Source: Oscillospiraceae bacterium
Lineage (GTDB): Bacteria; Bacillota; Clostridia; Oscillospirales; Oscillospiraceae
Assembly: GCA_009784725.1 (NCBI GenBank)
Contig: WQXS01000014.1
Location: 1 to 51,645, forward strand
DNA: 51,645 nucleotides
Direction of reading: 5' to 3'
The number at the start of each line of letters is the position of its first letter. Positions within the stretch are counted from its first letter, which is position 1. A program made the translations under genes and the position numbers. Below are positions 42,799 to 49,827 of this stretch, piece after piece. Under the pieces are notes generated by a model. That model saw only the letters and a program-made list of their open reading frames with translations. It did not search any database and was not told where the DNA came from.

Positions 42799-44577
42799 TT
42801 ATATATCACATATCGCAAGGGTCTTCCCGGGCAATATGTTAATATCGTTTTTACGCTCACTTGTAGATAATAACACATTTAACTCAACTTTGGTATCATT
42901 TTTTGCCGAATTATACAATAAAATTATTTGTTCATTTTTATGTGATAAATCCCAGCGGCAGATTGAACCTTCTTTGGTATACGAAATGACAGCATTTTGC
43001 ACAAGTTTGTTATACTTTTTGCGCAGTATAATTAAATCCTTGAAAAACTTTTGTAAATCCAAATCCTGCTTTGCTTCATCCCAAATCATCGGACGGCGGC
43101 AATCGGGGTCATCATCACCTTCAAGTCCTATCTCCGTACCGTAATAAACACACGGCGAACCCTTCATAAAGAACATAAACATAAAACAGTTTCGCAGCAC
43201 ATGTTTATCACCGCCCGCACGGGTCAAAAGGCGTGCAGTATCATGTGAATCCAGTAAGTTAAATTGAACCCCGTTATGCAAATCGGAAAGTCTCATCAGC
43301 TTATCGGAAAAAGCGTGTGTAAATACATCCGGGTCGGTGTTTTTGCCTTGGAAGAAGTCACATATATCCCAGCCGAGCGGATAATTCATCACAGCATCAA
43401 AAGAACCGTTTGAAAACCACTTGCTCGGGTCATGCCAAAGCTCACCGAGAATATAGAAATCCTTTTTCTCTTTTGAAACTGCTTCATTAAAATCATGCCA
43501 GAAAGAGAACGAAACCTCGTCGGAAACATCCATACGCCAGCCGTCGATATTGCATTCTTTTATCCAATAAAGCGCAACATCAATCAGATACTTGCGCGCA
43601 TCCGGATTTTCAGTGTTCCACTTCGGCATTCTCGGTGTAAATGCAAATGTATAAAAGTTCAGGTCTTTTTTGTTTTTATACTCAGTCTCGGGCAGAACAG
43701 GGAAGCTGTGGATATGAAAATAATCCTTATACTTTGATTTTTCCTGATTTTTCAAAACATCCTGCCAAAACACATGCTTGCTTCCGATATGATTAAAAAC
43801 CGCATCGAGCATAACTTTAATACCCAGCTCATGGGCTTTTTTGACAAGCTTTTTAAGAGTATCCTTATCACCGAAGTGTTTATCGATACTGTAATAATCC
43901 TGTGTATCATATTTATGGTTTGTAGGGGATTCAAAAACAGGGGTCATGTAAATCCCGGTAAAACCGAGGTCTTTTATATACGGCAGCTTCTCGATGATAC
44001 CGTATAAATCACCGCCGTAGAAATCCGTCGACTTTGGTTTATTATCATCCCAGCTTTTTGCCTTCGGGGGTGAAATGGAAGGCTTGCCGTTACAGAATCT
44101 TTCGGGGAAAATCTGATACCATATTGTATCCTTTACCCACGAGGGAGTGTGCGGAGCATCAATTTCGTGAATAAACGGATAATGAAAATGAATAAAACGC
44201 TGATAAATACTCTCGTCTGTATACGGCTCAGGCCCTTTTTCTGAATAAAAAATCCGGCTGCCGTTTTCGCAGGTTAAAGCAAATGCATACTTGAGTCTTT
44301 TTGTCGGCGGGGGAGTGATTTCGCCCCTCCACATGATTTTATCGCCGCTTGAATACTGCTTGTGCAGCGGCGACTCGGTATGAACCCATTTCCAATCGGA
44401 CTTTTCCGGGTCCTTTTTTGTACCCGCTTTATCCGCTTTCAGTTCATACTCAAAAGGGTCGCCAAGCATAATAACCGCAGCCTTTATATCAACTCCGGTT
44501 ATTAACTTTATTATCACTTTTTTAAGCTCTTTATCATAATAGCACAGCGGAAGCGCTGCCTGATGTTGTATTAACAT
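42799..44577 (-). CDS. GH13 cyclomaltodextrinase/neopullulanase-like enzyme
   Basis: 592 residues, no signal peptide, cytosolic. A CBM34-type N-terminal domain (about 1-125) precedes the GH13 barrel with nucleophile D350 (GWRMDVSDE), acid/base E379 (ILGELWHD) and D446 (DSHDTARL); FPERFCNG and DAVFNHIGS are also typical of the neopullulanase/cyclomaltodextrinase subfamily (GH13_20). It should hydrolyse imported maltodextrins or cyclodextrins. First gene of the minus-strand operon to DUF1189. Its ribosome site is weak. Confidence 0.92.
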   Translation of the reverse strand: MLIQHQAALPLCYYDKELKKVIIKLITGVDIKAAVIMLGDPFEYELKADKAGTKKDPEKSDWKWVHTESPLHKQYSSGDKIMWRGEITPPPTKRLKYAFALTCENGSRIFYSEKGPEPYTDESIYQRFIHFHYPFIHEIDAPHTPSWVKDTIWYQIFPERFCNGKPSISPPKAKSWDDNKPKSTDFYGGDLYGIIEKLPYIKDLGFTGIYMTPVFESPTNHKYDTQDYYSIDKHFGDKDTLKKLVKKAHELGIKVMLDAVFNHIGSKHVFWQDVLKNQEKSKYKDYFHIHSFPVLPETEYKNKKDLNFYTFAFTPRMPKWNTENPDARKYLIDVALYWIKECNIDGWRMDVSDEVSFSFWHDFNEAVSKEKKDFYILGELWHDPSKWFSNGSFDAVMNYPLGWDICDFFQGKNTDPDVFTHAFSDKLMRLSDLHNGVQFNLLDSHDTARLLTRAGGDKHVLRNCFMFMFFMKGSPCVYYGTEIGLEGDDDPDCRRPMIWDEAKQDLDLQKFFKDLIILRKKYNKLVQNAVISYTKEGSICRWDLSHKNEQIILLYNSAKNDTKVELNVLLSTSERKNDINILPGKTLAICDI

Positions 44578-44592
44578 AGACTCACATTACCA

Positions 44593-44622
44593 TTGACAGG
44601 GGTTTTTGTCAATTAGTATAAT
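44593..44622 (+). promoter_or_regulatory. Promoter and operator dyad of the GH13 lipoprotein gene
   Basis: TTGACA (44593-44598), 18-bp spacer, TATAAT (44617-44622). A TTGACA-N8-TGTCAA dyad (44593-44612) overlaps the -35 and could bind a sugar-responsive repressor controlling both divergent transcripts. Confidence 0.65.
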
Positions 44623-44626
44623 AACA

Positions 44627-44649
44627 CAAGAGAACCGTCCCCCTGTGCT
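44627..44649. repeat. CACAAGAGAACCGTCCCC repeat in a 5' leader
   Basis: A 23-bp copy lies at the expected start of the GH13 lipoprotein transcript, between promoter and ribosome site. Confidence 0.85.
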
Positions 44650-44671
44650 AATAAACGGAAGGAAATTCTTA

Positions 44672-46252
44672 ATGAAAAAAATATTAATACTAATATTATG
44701 CCTTGCTGCTTTGTTTATTGTATTTATAACATCATGTTCGCAGAGCGCCGGTGGTGATAAATACAGGGATTATTATGAAATATTCGTGCGGACGTTTTAT
44801 GACTCCGACGGGGACGGCAAGGGTGACCTGCAGGGTGTTATCGAAAAACTGGATTATCTAAATAACGGGAAAAACGACGGAAAAAGCCTTCAAATAACGG
44901 GAATTTGGTTTATGCCGCTAAGCCCGTCGCCGACCTATCACAAATATGATGTAACGGATTATATGGAAATCGACCCCGAATACGGCACGATGGAAGACTT
45001 TGAAGAGCTGCTGCGCGAATGCGGTAAAAGAGGAATCAACGTAATAATCGACCTTGTTTTAAATCATTCATCCTCACGCCACCCGTGGTTTTTAAGTGCG
45101 AGGGAAAGCCTTGCAATCGACCCTTGCGGAGCAGAGGTTTGTATATATGAGGATCTGTGCAGGGAACACAACAAGCATGTAGGGTATTATAACTTCCATA
45201 ACGAACCGGGACCCGGGAGAACAAGTAATAGAATGCCTTCGGGTTGGTTTTACGAAGCTTTTTTCTGGGGTGAAATGCCCGACCTGAACCTGACAAACGA
45301 GGATTTACTTGTCGAAATCGAAGAAATCGTTGAGTTTTGGCTCGGCAAAGGCGTAGGCGGCTTCAGGCTTGATGCCGTTCAACATTTCTTTGATGAAAGA
45401 ACCGCAGAAAACGTCGAGTTTTTGAACTGGTTTATGGAAATTTGCCGTAAATATAACGAAGATGTATATGTTGTTGCCGAAGTATGGAATAATGCCGTTA
45501 CGATAACACGGTACTACAGCAGCACGGTTGACAGCTTTTTTAACTTCCCGTTTGCCGAAAATGACGGTCATATACGTTCAAGTATATTAAACTCGACAGG
45601 AGAGCGGCTTGCAAAACGTATTGCAGACTGGCAAAGTACCATCCGGGACAGAAACCCCGATGCAATCGATGCTCCGTTTCTCTCAAATCACGACAATAAC
45701 AGAAGCATAGATTATTTTAAAGATTTGGAATCGGCAAAGCTTGCTGCTTCGGTTTATCTTTTGATGCCCGGCAATCCGTTTATATATTACGGTGAGGAGA
45801 TCGGCATGACAGGCAGCGGCCGTGACGAAAATAAACGCCAGCCGATGGTCTGGTCAGTAAACGATTCATTCGGCATGACGAGAAGAGTACCCGATACCGA
45901 GCAACGGCAATCACTTGACGCAGGCGTATTTGAACAGCTCGAAGACCCCGGTTCACTGCTGAACCACTACATTGCAGTCCTCGCAGCAAAACGAAACCAT
46001 CCCGAAATAGCAAGAGGAGAAGTCACGGCATACGAAACCGGAGTACGGCAAATCTGTTTCTACGGCGTAGAATACAACGGAAAAACCGTCTACATAGTCC
46101 ACAACCTCTCCGACACAGAACAAACCTTCGAATTACCGCAAGAAACTTCACCAAAGAGCATCGCAAATACCCTCCACCCCGCCGGCGGAGAGAGCAAAAT
46201 AAACGGCACCACAATAACAATCGCCGCACGAGGCACATTAATAATGAGGTGA
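44672..46252 (+). CDS. Secreted alpha-amylase-family (GH13) lipoprotein
   Basis: 526 residues from the ATG at 44672 (GGAAGGA upstream; an earlier frame extension is repeat sequence). Signal peptide with lipobox FITSC (Cys22). The GH13 barrel carries D234 (GFRLDAVQH), E270 (VVAEVW) and D341 (LSNHDNNR); DSDGDGKGD near 45 is a calcium-type loop. It resembles surface amylases that cut starch into maltodextrins for the divergently encoded ABC system. The alcohol dehydrogenase starts 6 bp after its stop. Confidence 0.92.
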   Translation: MKKILILILCLAALFIVFITSCSQSAGGDKYRDYYEIFVRTFYDSDGDGKGDLQGVIEKLDYLNNGKNDGKSLQITGIWFMPLSPSPTYHKYDVTDYMEIDPEYGTMEDFEELLRECGKRGINVIIDLVLNHSSSRHPWFLSARESLAIDPCGAEVCIYEDLCREHNKHVGYYNFHNEPGPGRTSNRMPSGWFYEAFFWGEMPDLNLTNEDLLVEIEEIVEFWLGKGVGGFRLDAVQHFFDERTAENVEFLNWFMEICRKYNEDVYVVAEVWNNAVTITRYYSSTVDSFFNFPFAENDGHIRSSILNSTGERLAKRIADWQSTIRDRNPDAIDAPFLSNHDNNRSIDYFKDLESAKLAASVYLLMPGNPFIYYGEEIGMTGSGRDENKRQPMVWSVNDSFGMTRRVPDTEQRQSLDAGVFEQLEDPGSLLNHYIAVLAAKRNHPEIARGEVTAYETGVRQICFYGVEYNGKTVYIVHNLSDTEQTFELPQETSPKSIANTLHPAGGESKINGTTITIAARGTLIMR

Positions 46253-46258
46253 GAAATT

Positions 46259-47434
46259 ATGAATGCATTTACATTTTGGAGTCCGACTAAGGTGGTTTTT
46301 GGAGCTGATACCGCTAAGCTTGCAGGGCAGGAGGTCAAGGCGTCCGGCGGTACAAATGTGCTTGTTTTTTATGGCATGGGTAGTGCTGAAAAGAGCGGAG
46401 TGCTTGATACCGTGACCAAATCGCTTGAAGAAGCAGGTATTAAGTATGCCTGCGTTGGCGGGGTGCAAATTAATCCGCTTGTAGAGTTTGCAACAAAGGC
46501 TGTCGAGGATTATAAGGGCAAGGGTATTGATTTTATTCTTGGTGTCGGCGGCGGAAGTGTAATAGACACAGCAAAAGCAGTCGCTCACGGGCTTGCAAAC
46601 CCCGAAACTCCGCTTTGGGATTTTTGGACCTTGAAAGTGGAACTCAAAAAATCCCTGCCTGTCGGTTCGGTGCTGACTATTGCTGCTGCAGGCAGCGAAA
46701 CAAGTATGTCGGCAGTGCTTACAAACGAATCGCTCGCCATGAAACGGGGACTCACCACACAGCTTAACAGACCGAAATTCGCAATTATGGACCCGGTTTT
46801 GACATATACATTACCACCCCGCCACACTGCGTGCGGTGTAACGGATATCCTGATGCATACCCTTGACCGCTATTTTGCACCCGATACAGATAATGCAGTA
46901 ACGGACGAAATTGCAGAGGCATTAATGCGGGTGATACTCCGATACGGAAAAAGAGCAATGGAAAAACCCGACGATTACAAAGCAAGGTCGGAGCTCATGT
47001 GGGCAGGCAGCCTTTCACACAATACTTTAACAGGGCTTGGTCAGACACTGGACTTCGCAGTTCATCAGCTCGGACACACTCTTTCGGGAAAATACGACAT
47101 CCCGCACGGAGAAAGCCTCTCCATAGCATGGCCCGCCTGGGCAAGATACGTCTATAATCATGACATCGCACGCTTCGCAAATTACGCCCGCAAAGTATGG
47201 CAAATAGAAGACCCGGACGACAATGAAGCAGCCCAAAAAGGCATAAAAGCGACGGAAGACTACTTCCGCCTCATAAACATGCCCGTAACCCTCACCGAAT
47301 CAATAGGCGAATCCTGTAAAAACGACACCGCCGAACTCGCCGACTTCTGCACCTTCCACAAAGCTCGAACCATCGGCTCCTTCAAAACCCTCGACTTCAA
47401 CGACATCGAGAAGATATTTGAAATGATGATATAA
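46259..47434 (+). CDS. Iron-containing alcohol dehydrogenase (butanol-dehydrogenase-like)
   Basis: 391 residues. Cofactor loop GVGGGSVIDTAKAVAHG and metal-binding region LGHTLSGKYDIPHGESLSIAWPAW with conserved His residues, as in YqdH/BdhA-type NADPH-dependent alcohol dehydrogenases. AGGTGAG ribosome site 6 bp after the amylase stop, so co-transcribed; fermentative disposal of sugar-derived aldehydes is a reasonable role. Its stop codon touches the terminator hairpin at 47434. Confidence 0.93.
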   Translation: MNAFTFWSPTKVVFGADTAKLAGQEVKASGGTNVLVFYGMGSAEKSGVLDTVTKSLEEAGIKYACVGGVQINPLVEFATKAVEDYKGKGIDFILGVGGGSVIDTAKAVAHGLANPETPLWDFWTLKVELKKSLPVGSVLTIAAAGSETSMSAVLTNESLAMKRGLTTQLNRPKFAIMDPVLTYTLPPRHTACGVTDILMHTLDRYFAPDTDNAVTDEIAEALMRVILRYGKRAMEKPDDYKARSELMWAGSLSHNTLTGLGQTLDFAVHQLGHTLSGKYDIPHGESLSIAWPAWARYVYNHDIARFANYARKVWQIEDPDDNEAAQKGIKATEDYFRLINMPVTLTESIGESCKNDTAELADFCTFHKARTIGSFKTLDFNDIEKIFEMMI

Positions 47435-47470
47435 AAGTAGTGAACCCCCATTGTGAGGGTTCACTACTTT
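47434..47470. terminator. Hairpin terminator at convergent stops
   Basis: AAAGTAGTGAACCC and GGGTTCACTACTTT are perfect 14-bp arms around CCATTGTGA. It fits exactly between the stops of the two convergent genes and its loop resembles the TCAGAGTGAG family. Confidence 0.82.
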
Positions 47471-49150
47471 CTAATTCATTTTAAGCACTAAATTCCTGCC
47501 GGGTTGGAGGAATACTTCGTATAGGGTGTCGGTGATTTTTTTCAGGGAGTAGCGGCCGAAGCCGGTTAGGAGGTCTAGTTCGGATGGGGTTTTTAGATGG
47601 ACACGTATTTTTTCGGGACGGGTTAGGAATGATTGCAGAATGAATGTGTTGTTATCGTATGTGAACAGGCCGATGCCGCCGCCGCATTCGAGGGTGACGG
47701 GCAGGTCCAGCTCATTGCGGAGGCATGTGAGAACACCGCTCGGTAAATCATAAAGACTGTCGGGGGAATCGGGAATTGTCAGGACATAGAACTTGCCCTT
47801 GTCATATGTTCCGCAAAGCAGCATCGGGTGGCTGTAGTGTGAGGTCATGCCTGCCGACATCATCCAAACATCATTTGTATTATAGTCAACATGCGGCAAG
47901 GTGATATCGACCCTTGAGGTCTCAAATGCTCCGTTATTCATACCAAAGCCATTTGACTTGAATTTATTTGTCGTTACTTTTTTATCGGTTATGAAAACGG
48001 GGAAGATATCTTCTATTTTACCTTTTAATGCCTTGTATAAACCACTTGTTACAAAAACGGAGCCGCCGGATTTTAAGGTGGTTTTCATTTTATCGACTAT
48101 TTTTTCATCCCGTGACGCAGCTTCTGTTAAAATAACAACAGGAGCAGATGTTGGATACTCGGGATAAGGCTCGAGCGGGATTCCCAGCATGCCGAGAAAA
48201 TCGTATAAATGACGCTCGCCGATAGGGTTGTCGGCATAATGATAAGGCTCATAACATGCAATACCAACGGGATTGCCGAGCTGACCGATAATAGGATCAA
48301 ATTCATCATAAAACGCACCCGCAGCGGCTGTATAAAACGGCAGACCACTCAGCAGCGGCAGACAGAACATCATCTGCTCTTTGCACTTTGAAAACAGGGT
48401 CAGATATGCCTGCTGCACATAATCCTCAAGACTGCATTCAAACAAATCATACCAACCGCCGCCGTTTTTGCCCGGCTTGATATTTTCCATAAGACGGGGC
48501 AGGAAGTAACTTAAATAACGTGCAAGATTCTGCTGAGTATATGACTGATCGCGGGTCTCGGTACCCGTATAAACCATATCAAACATCGGTGAAGCCTGAT
48601 GCAGGTTATAGCCGCAGCTTGCAAAGCTCTCGTACCAGTTGGGGAACTTTATTATCACATTCACATCGGGTCTTGCGGCTCTGCAGTTTTTTATAATAAT
48701 ATTCTCTGAAACATCATTTATAAGCTCCAGCCTGAAAGACGCCCAATCTCTGTCACCCTTGGCTTTAATGCAGGCTTCGCAGCGGCAGTTCGTAAAATAG
48801 AAATCATCAAGCATAACCTCGTCAAAAAGCTCCGCCGTATAATATGCGACTTCACCGAGCAGCTTGCGTGTCTCCGGGCATGTATAACACATTGCACCCA
48901 TGAGAGTTCCCGCAGTAGCAGTGGTTATACCGCCCGAAAGTTTATAACCCCGCTCGGAAAATAAAGCAATAATAGCATCCATCTTCTCACGCTCTATAAG
49001 AATATCCGCACGGAAAGTCTCAAGATAAACCTTATCAAGCTTCACATACTTAGCGGCTTTATCAATATCACTTGCAATCTGCTCAGTACTGTTATCCTGT
49101 AAATACCCCGCAGGCGCATACGTCGCCGTAGAAAAATTATTATATTGCAT
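47471..49150 (-). CDS. Unrecognised 559-residue protein, possible glycoside-hydrolase-like barrel
   Basis: From the ATG at 49150 with GGGGG six bases upstream. No signal peptide or membrane helix. The first ~330 residues suggest a TIM barrel (KVYLETFRADILIE, DEVMLDDFYFTNCRCEAC, VNVIIKFPNWYESF, FDMVYTGTETRD), followed by an amidotransferase-like alpha/beta part (APVVILTEAASRDEKI, LKSGGSVFVTSGLYKAL) and a C-terminal beta domain. This order is seen in several glycoside hydrolase clans, and acidic pairs such as DD at FDEVMLDDF could be catalytic, but I cannot name a family. A NCRCEAC Cys cluster is unusual for such enzymes. Transcribed alone beside carbohydrate genes. Confidence 0.75.
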   Translation of the reverse strand: MQYNNFSTATYAPAGYLQDNSTEQIASDIDKAAKYVKLDKVYLETFRADILIEREKMDAIIALFSERGYKLSGGITTATAGTLMGAMCYTCPETRKLLGEVAYYTAELFDEVMLDDFYFTNCRCEACIKAKGDRDWASFRLELINDVSENIIIKNCRAARPDVNVIIKFPNWYESFASCGYNLHQASPMFDMVYTGTETRDQSYTQQNLARYLSYFLPRLMENIKPGKNGGGWYDLFECSLEDYVQQAYLTLFSKCKEQMMFCLPLLSGLPFYTAAAGAFYDEFDPIIGQLGNPVGIACYEPYHYADNPIGERHLYDFLGMLGIPLEPYPEYPTSAPVVILTEAASRDEKIVDKMKTTLKSGGSVFVTSGLYKALKGKIEDIFPVFITDKKVTTNKFKSNGFGMNNGAFETSRVDITLPHVDYNTNDVWMMSAGMTSHYSHPMLLCGTYDKGKFYVLTIPDSPDSLYDLPSGVLTCLRNELDLPVTLECGGGIGLFTYDNNTFILQSFLTRPEKIRVHLKTPSELDLLTGFGRYSLKKITDTLYEVFLQPGRNLVLKMN

Positions 49151-49317
49151 ACCCAACCCCCAAAATTTAATAAATAACTCTGTACAATATATACAAAAAT
49201 TGTGAATTTGTCTACACTTTAAGGCTTCAAATGTCTATTGAAGTGTAGAAAAACTCTGTGCTAAACTATTTATGTTGTCATCAACACCCAATCCGACAAC
49301 GGAAAGGGGGGTTAAGG

Positions 49318-49419
49318 TTGGCAATTCCCTTTTTGCTTTCTGTCGGAGCGGGCATTGTTGCGGGATTAATCCTGTACTTTGCCGGCAAGTGGCTGGATGG
49401 AAAGTTCGATGACGACTAG
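49318..49419 (+). CDS. 33-residue hydrophobic peptide (type I toxin-like)
   Basis: TTG start at 49318 preceded by the strong ribosome site GGAAAGGGGGG. The peptide has one membrane helix, FLLSVGAGIVAGLILYFAG, then KWLDGKFDDD. A perfect 12-bp terminator stem begins 5 bases after the stop. The size, single helix, charged tail and tight terminator fit small toxins of type I toxin-antitoxin systems or other membrane peptides. An antisense antitoxin RNA was not proven. Upstream, CTACACTT (49212) and AAGTGTAG (49241) form a dyad. Confidence 0.6.
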   Translation: MAIPFLLSVGAGIVAGLILYFAGKWLDGKFDDD

Positions 49420-49424
49420 CACAG

Positions 49425-49454
49425 AAAGCCCCGATGATAACGCATCGGGGCTTT
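49425..49454 (+). terminator. Terminator after the 33-residue peptide
   Basis: AAAGCCCCGATG and CATCGGGGCTTT are perfect 12-bp arms around ATAACG, with only a short T run. Confidence 0.75.
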
Positions 49455-49548
49455 CGCCGGGTTAAGATTGGTTCCCTTTTCTCTTTCGGTTGACAAAAGA
49501 ATACAACAGAAAAACAAAATTGTCAAGAAAAATAATCCATGTTTTTGT

Positions 49549-49577
49549 TTGACAAGTATGTCGCAATTGTGTAAAAT
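49549..49577 (+). promoter_or_regulatory. Promoter of the solute-binding protein gene
   Basis: TTGACA (49549-49554), 17-bp spacer, TAAAAT (49572-49577). The start would be near 49584, giving a leader of about 245 bases. Confidence 0.6.
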
Positions 49578-49580
49578 CTT

Positions 49581-49792
49581 TGTAACACTTATGTAATGAA
49601 TATACACATATAAAATCTTAATACTATGTAACATATTTTTGAAAATGTTACATAACCCAAGAGCATGTATATTTAGAAGTGAAATCATGCATTCCAGTTG
49701 GTTTTATTAACTAAAACGCAAAAAAACAGGACCCGAAGGCCCTGTTTCAATGGGAAATTTAACGGTGTAACATTTTCAAAACAATGTAACAT
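49581..49792 (+). promoter_or_regulatory. Structured leader with TGTAACAT boxes
   Basis: TGTAACAY occurs at 49581, 49627, 49766 and 49785 and inverted at 49645. TATGTAACAT (49625-49634) can pair with 49645-49654; alternatively 49637-49652 pairs over 16 bases with 49766-49781. Between them lies a terminator-like stem, AAACAGG (49724) and CCTGTTT (49741). Together these fill most of the 408-bp gap after the peptide gene. Confidence 0.5.
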
Positions 49793-49827
49793 AAAAATAT
49801 TTTGTCAGAAAAGGTGGAAAGTTATTT

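Noticed and set aside
42768-42878. N-terminal extension of MalE to 42878
   Set aside because: It would overlap the upstream GH13 gene and bury the signal peptide; GGAGG marks the ATG at 42767.
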